A stretch of 64,000 nucleotides of DNA from CAJBLF01 sp041675025 (GCA_041675025.1 JBAYUS010000005.1:1-64000); one strand, 5' to 3'. Shown: positions 40,635-50,503, counted from the stretch's first letter. Translations and numbers: made by a program. The notes: a model not told the origin generated them from the sequence alone.

Positions 40635-41915
40635 ATGAAAAACATTCAACAAGTCGATCAAGATATTTACGCAGCGATTCTCGCCGAACAAAAAAGGCAA
40701 TCAGAATGAATGGAACTTATCGCAAGTGAGAATTATCAATCTCCAGCCGTGCTTGAAGCACAATCTTCTGTTTTCGCAAATAAATATGCTGAATGATTTC
40801 CTGGACGCAGATATTATGGATGACAAGAAAACACAGACATCATCGAACAACTCGCTATCGATAGAGCAAAAGAAATATTTCATGCAGATCATGCAAACGT
40901 GCAAGCATTATCATGAGCAGCAGCAAACTTATGTGTCTATTCAGCGCTTATGAACCCTGGAGATACAATTCTCGGGATGGATCTCACACACGGATGACAT
41001 CTTACGCATGGAGCTCCTGTGACATTTTTCTCTAAGGTATTTAACTTTATGAGATATAAGACAAAGGCTGATGGAACTGTTGATTTCGATCAAGTTCGTG
41101 AATTGGCATTACAATATAAACCAAAAATAATTCTTGCTGGATTCTCTGCATATCCTAGAGAACTCGAATATGAAAAATTCGTAGCAATCGCACAGGAAGT
41201 CTGAGCTATCGCGTTTGCTGATGTATCACATATCGGAGGATTTATCGCAGCTTGAGTACTCAAAAATCCATTAGACTATGGATTTCATGTGATGATGACA
41301 ACAACACACAAGTCTCTCAGATGACCGAGATGAGCTTTGATTCTCAGTAAAGGAATCGTTTCTAATCCATTAAAAAAACCTGAAGATACGATAGAAAATA
41401 TTCCGACAAGAATCGATAGAGCAGTATTTCCTGGTATGCAATGATGACCACATATGAACACTATCGCGGCTATAGCTGTGGCTTTACATGAGGCACAGAC
41501 GCCAGCATTCAAAGCGTATGCAACTCAAGCATTGAAAAATGCACAGACATTAGCTTTAGAATTAACTAGCCGTGGATACAAATTAGTAACATGATGAACA
41601 GACAATCATATGGTGATTGTTGATTTTTCATGAACTGAATTAGATTGATCAGTAGCAGAAAAAACACTAGATAAAATTTGAATTTCAACATCCAAATCTA
41701 CTATACCTGACGATCCAAATCCTCCATTTCGCCCATCTGGATTGAGAATCGGTCTACCAGCAATGACGACAAGAGGAGTTAAAGAAGAGGAAGTAAAACA
41801 AATCGTAGAATATATGGATCAGGCATTCAAAAATAAAGATAATGAAGAAATGCTAGCAGAGCTGAGAAATAAAATCAAAGAAATGGCTGTATCTTTTCCG
41901 GTTCCTGGATTGTAA
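40635..41915 (+). CDS. glyA: Serine hydroxymethyltransferase
   Basis: The 426-aa protein matches SHMT throughout: ELIASENYQSPAVLEAQ, NKYAEGFPGRRYYGGQENTDIIEQLA, ANVQALSGAAAN, GMDLTHGGHLTHG, FADVSHIGGFIAAG and the PLP-lysine site TTTHKSLRGPRGALIL (Ser where Thr is common). The enzyme converts serine and THF to glycine and methylene-THF. It makes glycine, the amino acid that UGA encodes here. Over a dozen conserved glycines are TGA, including YAEG, PGRRYYGG and HGGHL. Confidence 0.97.
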
Positions 41916-41933
41916 TTTATTTAAATATATATC

Positions 41934-42623
41934 ATGAGAATAGATAAATATCTTGCCAGTCTCTGATTGGTTTCAAGAAGACAATCAAAAGAAATTTTTA
42001 AAGCGTGAGAGATACAGATAAATAACGAAATTATACAAGATCATTGATATCTACTGCATGAGTGAGATAGTATTCAATGTTATGTAGAAAAATTTATCTA
42101 TAAACCGATAGTTTTTATTATGCTTCATAAACCTGTAGGATATGTGTGTAGTGATATTCCTGAAGGGAGACATAAAAGTTATCGTGATCTTCTTGATGAT
42201 TGTGTATATCAAGAAACCCTGCATGTCGCAGGAAGATTAGATGTTGATACTACCTGACTTGTATTAGTTACCAATGACGGTAAACTCAATCACCGTATTA
42301 TTACTCCTAAGAAAAAAATGATCAAAATATATGAAGTGGAAAGTGAAAAAATACTTTCTGCAGATGATTGTAAACAATTAGAATCCGGTGTTACTTTAGA
42401 AAATGGATATATGACATTACCAGCAAAAGTACAAAAAATCTCTGACAATAAGATTATATTATCTATACATGAGTGAAAATACCATCAAATCAAAAGGATG
42501 TTGGAAGCTGTAAATAATAAAGTCACAAAGTTGCATAGAACACAAATAGGGGGCTGTATATTATGAGATCTTCCAGAAGGTAAACGAAAAGAAATCACTG
42601 AAAATAATCTTTTCTCTCTATAA
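41934..42623 (+). CDS. RsuA/RluB-family pseudouridine synthase (second copy)
   Basis: The 229-aa protein has S4 domain MRIDKYLASLGLVSRRQSKEIFKAGEI, catalytic VAGRLDVDTTGLVLVTNDG with the Asp, and the C-terminal HQIKRMLEAVNNKVTKLHRTQIGG motif. It modifies uridine in rRNA. It lies 18 bp after glyA and is likely co-transcribed. The candidate ncRNA with rRNA-like hairpins starts about 60 bp downstream. TGA glycines occur in SLGLV, KAGEI and TTGLV. Confidence 0.9.
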
Positions 42624-42646
42624 AAATAGATCAATATAAGGATCTC

Positions 42647-42674
42647 TTGCTATTTATCAAAAAATATGTATACA
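42647..42674 (+). promoter_or_regulatory. Promoter of ncRNA candidate A
   Basis: TTGCTA, 16-bp spacer, TATACA; the same geometry as the tRNA-Lys promoter. Confidence 0.55.
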
Positions 42675-42680
42675 ATAATC

Positions 42681-43079
42681 CCATTTATATAGATCTATAG
42701 GGAAAAAAGTTCTTTGATGTGCTGTTTTTGATAAAAAAGTAGTACTGTCCAATGAGGAACAAAAACGGGAGTAATTGATAATTTATAACTAAATTCTGCA
42801 TTTTCTTAGTAGTGGCGAGCGAACAGAAAGTGACTTTACAGTATCACTATATATGTAAAGTAATAATAGAAATAGATATAACCTATACCATGATGAACTG
42901 AAACATCTAAGTAATCATGTGACACTCCTAATGTATTATTATTTATTGTTTATTGCGGGATTTCCGCATGATAGATCTAAACTATCTCCACTTCGGTGGT
43001 AAGTAATGACTATCAAAACACAAAGGAGTTAGGTTCAGAACTGGTTTGTCCAGACACTCAACCTACTCCTTTCTCTTTC
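42681..43079 (+). ncRNA. Candidate structured ncRNA A with two 23S rRNA-like hairpins in permuted order
   Basis: This ~400-base segment has no open frame of note but dense stem-loops: CCC...TATAG-atc-TATA-GGG, TTTCT/AGAAA closing a loop TAGTAGTGGCGAGCGAAC (42805-42829), ACTTTACA/TGTAAAGT, CATGAT/ATCATG closing GAACTGAAACATCTAAGTA (42889-42919), GCGG/CCGC, GATAG/CTATC, a CCAC-TTCG-GTGG tetraloop and a final AGGAGT-AGGTT/AACCT-ACTCCT hairpin followed by a T-rich tract. The two named loops are exact conserved 23S rRNA domain I segments, but in reversed order and with different stems. A promoter and terminator bound it. It is not recognised as RNase P, tmRNA, 6S or SRP RNA. Confidence 0.6.
43022..43079 (+). 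terminator. Terminal hairpin of ncRNA A
   Basis: AAAGGAGTtAGGTT...AACCT-ACTCCTTT with an inner CTGG-tttgt-CCAG hairpin, then TCTCTTT. Confidence 0.65.
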
Positions 43080-43140
43080 ATTTACTATGTACTAATATAT
43101 AAAAAACAAAAACAAAATATTAATTAAAACTCTAAATTTT

Positions 43141-43392
43141 ATGGAAAAAGATGGAACTATTGCAACAAAAATCGTAGATATTGTAGATGAAATTGCTCAT
43201 GCGATTGAAAAAGATGGTACGGAGCATACGTTTAACCTTAAACAATTACCTACAGAGCTTCGAAAAATTGGTGTTTTTATAACAGCAACCAAGAAAACCA
43301 GAATACTTGAATTGTTTAGTGAAACATCATATAGCTATATGATGGGGGAAGCATTTGTTCCAATAAACAATTCGACTATAATTCATACTTAA
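43141..43392 (+). CDS. Small protein, 83 aa (TGA-free class)
   Basis: The 83-aa soluble protein begins MEKDGTIATKIVDIVDEIAHAIEKDG, an amphipathic helix, followed by FNLKQLPTELRKIGVFITATKKTRILELF. No family is recognised. The A-rich leader AAAAAACAAAAACAAAATATTAATTAAAA precedes it. It sits exactly between two candidate ncRNAs, so a link to them (RNA-binding or control) is possible but unsupported. No TGA codon. Confidence 0.55.
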   Translation: MEKDGTIATKIVDIVDEIAHAIEKDGTEHTFNLKQLPTELRKIGVFITATKKTRILELFSETSYSYMMGEAFVPINNSTIIHT

Positions 43393-43431
43393 ATATCTCT
43401 CTTATAGAGATCTTTAAAGTAATGAATTAAT

Positions 43432-43468
43432 ATCATCTTTCTGTTTACAGTGAGATGATTTTTTTTAT
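43432..43468 (+). terminator. Intrinsic terminator of the 83-aa gene
   Basis: ATCATCT...AGATGAT followed by T8. Confidence 0.75.
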
Positions 43469-43480
43469 CTAAATTAACAC

Positions 43481-43508
43481 TTGACATTGTGTAGGAAATA
43501 TATATAAA
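43481..43508 (+). promoter_or_regulatory. Strong promoter of ncRNA candidate B
   Basis: TTGACA, 16-bp spacer, TATAAA; the best -35/-10 match in the window. Confidence 0.75.
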
Positions 43509-43554
43509 ATTATTACTAAGATAAAGAATCTTAGGGACAAACAAATAAAAAAGG

Positions 43555-43990
43555 AGGCTACAATGCGGTAAAGATGAGGGAACAAGGATCCCGATAACAC
43601 ATTACATAATCCTTATCTTACTTATTTATTTATTATTCCCGCTACTCAACTAAACGCAGGGACGTGATTTAATCGCTATTTCCGTGGATGTTAACGGAAA
43701 ATGGGAGGCAAGGGAGACGGTTCCCCAAGAAGATTGGAATGATCTTCACAAGAAAATAAAAAAAATCATAAACTCTTAAAAAAAGAAGGAGGCTATCTAT
43801 GGTCAATTACATTAAGTAATTCTTTATGTTAGACATGTATTAGTTTATTATTCCCGCGACACAAATAAAATCAGGGACGTGGTTTATCACTATTACCGTG
43901 GATGTTAACGGAAAAAGTGAGCCTAGAGGAATCAGAGCCTCCAGATGGTAAGACCATCAAAAAGCAGGAAAGCCTGCAAAAATAATCTCA
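43555..43990. repeat. Two-unit tandem duplication inside ncRNA B
   Basis: Units start at about 43550 and 43786, ~236 bp apart, with TATTATTCCCGC, CAGGGACGTG and CCGTGGATGTTAACGGAAAA shared and spacers diverged. Confidence 0.8.
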
Positions 43991-44014
43991 AAATACAAGA
44001 CACATTAATTGATT

Positions 44015-44043
44015 AAAGGCTCGGAATTTCCGAGCCTTTCTCT
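44015..44043 (+). terminator. Terminator of ncRNA B
   Basis: AAAGGCTCGGAA/TTTCCGAGCCTTT followed by CTCTATAT. Confidence 0.8.
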
Positions 44044-44139
44044 ATATAATTGAAAAAATAAAGCAAATAACTATAGTTCATAAAAAATATATACCATCAT
44101 TATTCATTATTAATTTTTAATTATTCATTAATTTTCTAA

Positions 44140-44661
44140 ATGGATATAACTCTTATTATAATCTGATCGATATTATGTATTCTAGGAATCATCGGTTCAT
44201 TACTTCCGGTATTACCATGACCGTTATTTGCTTTTATAGCATTTATACTTCTTCAACTAACTTCAGCACATCCATTTAGCTGGACATTTTTCATCGTTCG
44301 AGCTGTGATTATTATATTTCTTACTATTCTTGATTATATTATTCCGTCACGAGGAACTAAAAAATTCTGATGAACCAAACGAGGAGTCCGTGGAAGTAAT
44401 ATTTGACTAGTTATAGCTGTAATTGTACTTCCTATTTTCTGAATAGTTCTTGGACCGTTTGGATTGTTGGGACTTATCGGTTGACCATTTTTAGGTGCCT
44501 ATCTCGGAGAAAAATATGCAGGAAAAAAACATGACCATGCATTGAGATCCGCACGATGATCATTCATCTGATTTATTACATGAAGTTTTCTTAAGATAGT
44601 TATAAGTATTATTATGGCTGGCTATTTTTTTACGAATATATATGATATTGTCTTCAAATAA
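44140..44661 (+). CDS. DUF456-family membrane protein
   Basis: The 173-aa protein has about five TM helices. GIIGSLLPVLPGPLFAFIAFIL, DYIIPSRGTKKFGGTKRGVRGS, GPFGLLGLIGGPFLGAYLGE and the C-terminal RSARGSFIGFITGSFLKI are hallmark DUF456 blocks. Its function is unknown. Many of the small-residue positions are TGA glycines. The upstream 45 bp contain a copy of the CATTATTCATTATTAATTTTT repeat. Confidence 0.88.
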
Positions 44662-44719
44662 AAAAGTAAAAATAAAAAAAATCACTTACATTTTTATTTG
44701 ATAGAATAAAGAAAAGAAT

Positions 44720-45391
44720 ATGTATTTATGAGAAAATAAAGATCAGATTTTAGCCGATAATCATAAGAAAAAAGATACTATTTTGCCTACTATACGTACA
44801 TATTTGGCAGCAGTATTATTGGTAGGACCATCATTTCAAATACAGAGCGAAGATATAAAAAATAATCAAAAAGATATTCCAGTTTGAATATATGAAGATA
44901 GAAATGAATCGACAGAAAGTACAGAAAATATGGCAAGATACGAAGCCATCTTTAAAGATGGAATAAGAAAAGCAATCAATCCAATTCAAACACTCAACCA
45001 GATTCCTCTAGGAGGAAAGAATATTGAATATGATCGAGATGAAGGAAATATTAAAGAAAAAAAAATCGCTTCAGAAACTGTTAAAAAATTAAATCTTCCG
45101 GAAAAATTTGATATCAATCCCAAGGTTGTTAAAAAACCTATATCATCAATTATTTTTACTTTGGGGGATAGAAAATTTAAGGTTACACCTATTGTATGAA
45201 AAATTGAAAATATTTATCTAAATACAGATGCGTTGGTTATAGAAGGAAGTGCTCTGTTTGATATTTTTAGAGAAGATATTATCTACGACAGAAACAATAA
45301 ATTACCTGATTTGATGTTTAGATTATGGATGACATCGCCAGGGAAATGAAAAAAAACATGATTCAAATGAGTAACGATAGAAGAGTTTTAA
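44720..45391 (+). CDS. Uncharacterised 223-aa protein upstream of the GH26-like gene
   Basis: It starts at ATG TAT TTA TGA (MYLGENKDQIL). A moderately hydrophobic stretch (TIRTYLAAVLLVGPSFQIQ, about 24-42) may be a signal anchor or TM. The remainder has two β-rich halves: PISSIIFTLGDRKFKVTPIVGKIEN and ALVIEGSALFDIFRED. No family is recognised. It lies 17 bp before the GH26-like gene, so an operon is likely. Confidence 0.6.
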
Positions 45392-45408
45392 GGTAAATAT
45401 ATACATAT

Positions 45409-46722
45409 ATGAAAAAAAAGATTTTAATAAGTATAATATTTATTGTTGGAATAATGTTTCTCGGTTCGAAATCAGAGGCATATCTTTTTGGTATGAAATC
45501 ATTCGACAATAGTATAGAAAATATCCAAAAAATAGAAAAAGAATATAAATTAGATATACCAATCGTGTCATTTATTTTCGATCCACGAGGACCTCATGTA
45601 GAGACTATGATGAATAAATTGAATGAGGAATTATGAGCAGATAAAATCTATCATATCTCTATCTCACCAAATATGTTGAGCGCTAAAGAAGTCTATGAAT
45701 GAAAATTTGATGAACAATATATTCAATTCTTTCAAGATGTAAAAAAAAATAATCTCAGAGTAATTTTTCGTACGATGCACGAGATGAATGGGGGACGATA
45801 TCCACGAAGTTCTGATCCGTATCGATTTAAAAAAGCATGGATTCATGTACGAGAATTATCAAGAGCTGAGTGATTAAGTCGATCAAATATATTGTTTGAT
45901 ATGTCAGTAAATGCTCGAGATTTACCAGCAAAATGAGGTATACCAGCACAGACAGCAACGTTTATTCAATGTACACAAAGTGTTAAAGCTAAACTAAAAT
46001 GTCCGACCTTTGAGGACTATTATCCAGGAGATAAATATGTAGATCTTATGGGAGTGACCTTTTACAACCGAGGAAAAGGAAATAGTAATCGTCGACGAGG
46101 TACTCCAGATATGATAGTAAATAACTGATCACGAAAGACTTTAGATAGGCTCAAAAAATTTCCTAAACCGATCTTTGTAGACGAAGTAGGGACTACAGCA
46201 GTAAATTATACATGAGCATATGATTTCAATGCATCACGTGAAGTCTACGAAAGTAATAAAGATATGAAAAACGAACGATTACTTCAACTTAGAGAATTTC
46301 TCCTGAGAGAAAATAGAGTTGTGGGTGCAATTTATTTCAATGTTGATCTCACCAATGGACTCAGAAGCTGGACCTTATGAGAATTAGATCGATCAGTGAT
46401 AGATTTTGTCAGCAATAAGTTCTATGATAAAATTCTTGATATTTACGAAGCATGAAGTTCTAATCATTCAAAGGCTCTATATTATTTGTTCAATGCACAG
46501 CGTCTGACGCTGAATGAGAGAACGCATTTAGTGAAATCAAATTATGTAAAACCAGTAAAAGATCTTTACGCAGATATCCAACAATATAGTACAAGTAAAA
46601 AAATGCAGTTAAATCAATTGGATGAAATAAAGGCTAAAAATAGCTTAGCTAACAAATACAGGAGATTTTCCAAAGATGATCTTGACGGTATCATAAATGC
46701 AACTATAAGTTTCTTAGAGTAG
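45409..46722 (+). CDS. Secreted GH26-like glycoside hydrolase
   Basis: The 437-aa protein has signal peptide MKKKILISIIFIVGIMFLGSKSEA. The catalytic-acid block VIFRTMHEMNGGRYP (HEMN, as in GH26 β-mannanases) and the nucleophile block PIFVDEVGTTA (Glu) are both present, with NILFDMSVNARD between them. The C-terminal ~90 residues are helical and may be a separate module. GH26 enzymes hydrolyse β-mannans or related glycans; substrate is undetermined. Glycines in HEMNG-G and elsewhere use both GGN and TGA. Confidence 0.78.
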
Positions 46723-46725
46723 AGA

Positions 46726-46752
46726 AAAAGACCTCATCATGAGGTCTTTTTA
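46726..46752. terminator. Bidirectional terminator
   Basis: AAAAGACCTCA-tca-TGAGGTCTTTT between convergent genes. Confidence 0.85.
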
Positions 46753-46762
46753 TAATATTATT

Positions 46763-47869
46763 TTATACCAACGGTATAGTTTCAAATAATTCCAACAATA
46801 CTTGGTCTTCGGTCAAGCCAGACAATTTTGCCTGATAATTTAAAATAACTCTGTGTCTCAAAACAGGAAGTGCGACCTTCTGAACATCTTCATGAGTTAC
46901 ATAAGCCCTTCATTCAGCTAAAGCGACTGCTTTGCTTGCAAGCATTAGTCCTATAGAACCTCTTGGTGATGTTCCATATAAGATATACTCGTGATCTTTT
47001 CTTGTGATACCCGTAAGCTTCGTAATATAATGTTTGATTTCGTCAGAGATGACGATATCGTCGATAGTTTTTTTGATTGCTACCAATTCATTATGAGAGA
47101 CAACACTTTTTATTTTTCTCAGATCTTCTTTTTCCATAGTATCAAGAATTCTCTTTTCATCTGCGAGACTTGGATAAGTTACCAAGACTTTGAATAAGAA
47201 TCTATCAATCTGTGCTTCAGGGAGGGGATATGTTCATTCCTGTTCTATCGGATTTTGCGTAGCTAAAACAAAGAATGGATCAGGTAATTTATGTGTTGTT
47301 CATCCTATTGTTACTTGATGTTCTTGCATCGCTTCAAGGAGTGCTGATTGTACTTTTGGTGTAGCTCTATTGATTTCATCTGCGAGAATTATATTTGCCA
47401 TAATCGGTCACATCTTCGTATCAAACTCTTGTGATTTACTATTATAAATTTCACCTCATAAAATATCTGCTGGTAAAAGATCTGGAGTAAATTGAATTCT
47501 TTTGAAATCTAATCCAAGGAGTTGAGAAAAAATATGAATAGTCTTTGTCTTTGCTAATCCAGGAAATCATTCAACTAATACATGTCCACCACAAAGGATA
47601 TTGATCATAATAGCATTAATTAAGCTATCCATTCCTATGATATGATGATGTAGTGCTTCCTTGAGTTGTTTTAATTCTTTATGATGAAACTCAATCAATT
47701 CGAGTCCTTCCTCAAAATATTTAGTATTAATCTTGTGATGATGATCAGTGGATTTTTTTTCTTTTTTAAGAAAATTGAATATGCTTTTATTATCTTCCTT
47801 GAAAAATACGAAAATCACGACAAGTACTATAGTAATGACTAGAGCTAATAAGATAATAAGTGTTCGCAT
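46763..47869 (-). CDS. MoxR-type AAA+ ATPase with N-terminal membrane anchor
   Basis: The 368-aa protein starts at ATG 47869 with TM helix LIILLALVITIVLVVIFVFF, unusual for MoxR proteins. Walker A is HVLVEGFPGLAKTKTI and Walker B ANIILADEINRATPKVQSALLEAMQEHQVTIGG, then [30 protein letters not shown], all diagnostic of MoxR. Such ATPases mature or activate VWA-domain and other protein complexes. No VWA gene is adjacent. The glycine after VLVE is TGA. Confidence 0.9.
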
Positions 47870-48191
47870 TTCTTCATTACTAATGATAAATATGACTATA
47901 CTATAAATCTTGTGATGAGTATCAAGGCTATTCCGTGATGATATCATTCTCCCGCCCCCTCGTGTCGACGTCATTCTCGCGAAAGCGTGAATCCATACCA
48001 AGCAAACTGGATTCCCGATCAAGTCGGGAATGACGTCTTAGAGTAGGGGTCAGAAATTTGTACATAATCCTCCAAAATCGTGATTTATGATTTTGGTTGA
48101 ATTATGGATAAATTCCCGTTTCGGGAATTTGCTTTTTTAAACAATCCGGCTATAATTATACTGTATCTTTATATTATAGACCATTGGATAC
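47870..48191. repeat. Non-coding gap with GTCATTCTCGCG...CGGGAATGAC inverted repeat
   Basis: Within the 322-bp gap, 47965-48035 holds CGTCATTCTCGCGAAAGCG, TGAATCCA, then TGGATTCCCGATCAAGTCGG and GAATGACG, a long imperfect inverted repeat of the widespread GTCATTCCCGCGAAAGCGGG type. A hairpin TTCCCGTTTCGGGAA follows (48111-48125). No gene is seen; the mscS promoter probably lies near its end. Confidence 0.7.
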
Positions 48192-49085
48192 ATGAATACT
48201 TTAGGTTCAATTGCGTGAAATACTACGGAAACAGTATGGGAAATGATGGTGAGATTATACGAAAATCCATTTGTCGCAAAGATCATTTCCGTAATTTTGG
48301 CGATAGTTTTAAGTTTAGTATTGATGTCATTATCCAAGATCGTTGCGGTATATATAAAAAATAAAATCACTAAAAATTTTATAGTAAAAGGAAATAAGGA
48401 TATTGAAAATGTTTCAGCGCTGATAGGAGATATTATCTTTTATGTCCTTGTGGTATTTTCATTATTCATAGGATTTAGCGTAGTAGGATTACAGGTTGGA
48501 TTGATTCTCTGAGGTATTTCTATCGGAGTAGGATTTGCATTTAGAACAACACTTACAAATATGATCTCTGGTATTATGATTTATACAACCAAAGAATATC
48601 AACCATGAAGTATTGTTACTGTAAAATTAGGCGGAGAAGTAACGGGAAAAATAGAGCAAATTGATATGAAAAATATTGTTCTTAGAACGTTTGATTTCAA
48701 AAGAGTAGTGATTCCAAATTCTAAATTTGTAAAATCAATCATCAAAACATATAGCCTAGAAAATGTACTGAAATTGGATATTGATATAAAAATTGATCTA
48801 TCTATAGATCTAGAAAAAATGATTGATATAACAATAAAGAAAGTTAATTCTTATGATTTCGTAATCTACAAAGAATATACTCAGGTACTTCTTTGAGATG
48901 TTGATTTTACAAAGAAAAGAGAATGAAAAATGAAAATAACTTTTTGTTTCAATCCAAATGCCGGGATTCCAACCGATATTATGAAATCTAAAGTGCAAGC
49001 AGGATTGATAGAAGAATATAAAAGAATGGAAAAAATAGAAAAACTAGAAAAGGCCGAAAAACCAGTTACAAAAGTCGTCGCGTAA
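48192..49085 (+). CDS. mscS: Small-conductance mechanosensitive channel (MscS family)
   Basis: The 297-aa protein has three TM helices, then the pore-lining TM3 with GGISIGVGFAFRTTLTNMISGIMI and the MscS β-domain YQPGSIVTVKLGGEVTGKIEQIDMKNIVLRTFDFKRVVIPNSKFVKS. This is the classic MscS core that vents osmolytes on hypo-osmotic shock. The C-terminus ends in a charged coiled segment (EEYKRMEKIEKLEKAEK). Glycines in LGGIS are partly TGA. Confidence 0.93.
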
Positions 49086-49119
49086 TGATAGTTATCTTCT
49101 GAAAAAAGTCACCTGTCAT

Positions 49120-49250
49120 CTTTATATGCACCTGTCATCCTGAGCAAAGTCGAAGCCTGCCTGCGGTAGGCAGGGATATAGTAATAATTATTAGATTCTT
49201 TATGGAACTTGTCCCGGTAAAACACCGGGATTCAGAATGACAATTTGTTA
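49120..49250. repeat. GTCATCCTGAGC ... GAATGACA dispersed repeat
   Basis: CACCTGTCATCCTGAGCAAAG, TCGAAGCCTGCCTGCGGTAG and GCAGGG, then TCCCGG...CCGGGATTCAGAATGACA form an inverted pair with internal palindromes. A partial copy (GTCATCCTGAGCATAGC) lies after fusA at 4217. Confidence 0.7.
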
Positions 49251-49261
49251 TTAAAAAATAG

Positions 49262-49292
49262 AAAAACTTCCGGATATATTCCGGAAGTTTTT
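49262..49292 (-). terminator. Intrinsic terminator of the 81-aa gene
   Basis: AAAACTTCCGGA-atata-TTCCGGAAGTTTT, usable from either side. Confidence 0.8.
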
Positions 49293-49296
49293 AATT

Positions 49297-49542
49297 TTAG
49301 AAATTAAGATTACTGATATAGTTGCTGGTAATATTGTAAATAAAATATATTCCTTTACTGACAATAATAAACCAAACAATCGTACATGCAGCGACTCCAA
49401 TCACAAACAATCTTTCTGCAATCATGGTATTTTTTATGACACATAGAGTTTGTTTGGTTCCTACCCCAAAGCTAAAAATACAAATACATATTTCTGCTAT
49501 GAGTAATGAAAAAAAAAGAAGTAGAAGTAGTTTCATAGGCAT
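49297..49542 (-). CDS. Small two-TM membrane protein (TGA-free class)
   Basis: The 81-aa protein has two TM segments (about 4-27 and 44-66). The first could instead be a signal peptide (MPMKLLLLLFFSLLIAEICIC). No family is recognised. The leader GATCTAAACAAAAAATAAATG is A-rich and a hairpin terminator follows. No TGA codons. Confidence 0.55.
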   Translation of the reverse strand: MPMKLLLLLFFSLLIAEICICIFSFGVGTKQTLCVIKNTMIAERLFVIGVAACTIVWFIIVSKGIYFIYNITSNYISNLNF

Positions 49543-49654
49543 TTATTTTTTGTTTAGATCAAAATAGTAATCATTTATATAGCTTTTTCAACAACTTGAT
49601 TTTTATAGCTTTTTATCTATCGTTTTGTCGTATATTTATTTTTACAAAAATAAT

Positions 49655-50503
49655 ATGATAGCCTTTTCAATTGGATCAATGGATATTTATCGATATGGAA
49701 TATTTTATTTTCTCGCGTTTTTAGCGGGATATCTTTTCTTTCATCGAATTACCAAAAAAAATATATTCTGAAAATCATTTCCTCGTCTGCAAACATTTCT
49801 TGAGAAGTATATCGATGATCTCATTCTTTGCATATTTGCGGGAGTATTGATCGGGTGAAGATTATGACACGTAATAATTTATGATTTATGATATTATTTA
49901 CAACACCCGGGTGAAATATTACAAGTTTGGAAAGGTTGAATGTCATTCATTGGTGGAATATTTGGGGTAATGATTTCCTTATTGGTATTAGCATGGAAAA
50001 AACGTTTGACGCGAAAGGAATCATTGCTTTTGGGTGATCTTATATTCGCGGCATTACCTTTGGGAATCATGTTAGGTAGAATAGGTAATTATCTCAATCA
50101 GGAATTATACGGCGTTGTAGTTACAGATTGGTTACCACGCTTATGATATCCATTATTCTCACTTCTCAATGATCTTAATATCTTTCATGTTTATTCACAA
50201 ATAGATAATGTACTGAGGCTCAATACCAATCTGCTTTCCAGTTTTTTCGAAGGATTTATTTTACTGATAATTACACTTTCTATCATCCGTCAACGAGTTA
50301 AAACGAAAACACCACAGCCAGGAAAAATCGTTGCCGTATTTTTCATATGATATAGTTTCATAAGATTTATTCTCGAATATTTTAGAGCTGATTCACAGTT
50401 AGAATTTCATGGGCGATTTACTACTAGCCAACGATTCTTTATTATGTTTTTTATAGTAGGACGAGGAGGTCGAATATGGTCTCGTAAACAACAAAAAACA
50501 TAA
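49655..50503 (+). CDS. lgt: Prolipoprotein diacylglyceryl transferase
   Basis: The 282-aa protein is polytopic. IYRYGIFYFLAFLAGYLFF is the start, LIGGRLGHVIIYD and WKGGMSFIGGIFG (usually SFHGG; the His is replaced by Ile) follow. LGRIGNYLNQELYG is the Lgt signature, and a late GYSFIRFILEYFRADSQ block is present. It attaches diacylglycerol to lipobox cysteines, consistent with the lipoproteins at 25.7 and 29.9 kb. Key glycines (IGGRLG, WKGGM) include TGA. Confidence 0.92.

Larger units (their letters stand above)
43515..44043 (+). ncRNA. Candidate ncRNA B: tandem duplicated structured element with SD-like motifs
   Basis: Two related units follow a strong promoter. Each has AAGGAGGCTA (43552 and 43788), then ~65 variable bases, then a conserved block: TTATTCCCGC...CAGGGACGTG.TTTA and a hairpin CCGT-GGATGTTA-ACGG followed by AAAA and further hairpins. 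Unit 1 ends in GAAGAT/ATCTTC; unit 2 has GAGG/CCTC, GATGGT/ACCATC and GCAGG/CCTGC. AAGGAGG is a near-perfect Shine-Dalgarno sequence and is followed by ATG and minimal frames (MR-stop; MVNYIK-stop). Sequence is conserved between units in loops and stems, but not as protein. A terminator ends the ~520-nt transcript. No known RNA family is recognised. Confidence 0.6.

Noticed and set aside
42620..43080. RNase P RNA, tmRNA or 6S RNA at this locus
   Set aside because: The size fits, but GAGGAAAGUCC/ACAGAA (RNase P), a tRNA-like end with tag frame (tmRNA) and the 6S open bubble were not found.
43660..43779. Frame reading VDVNGKWEARETVPQEDW in ncRNA B unit 1
   Set aside because: It looks protein-like, but no start codon precedes it in frame except GTG, and the frame is not conserved in unit 2, whereas RNA stems are.
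43515..44043. Tandem glycine riboswitch
   Set aside because: Two aptamer-like units suggested it, but the glycine aptamer core sequences are absent and no glycine-related gene follows.
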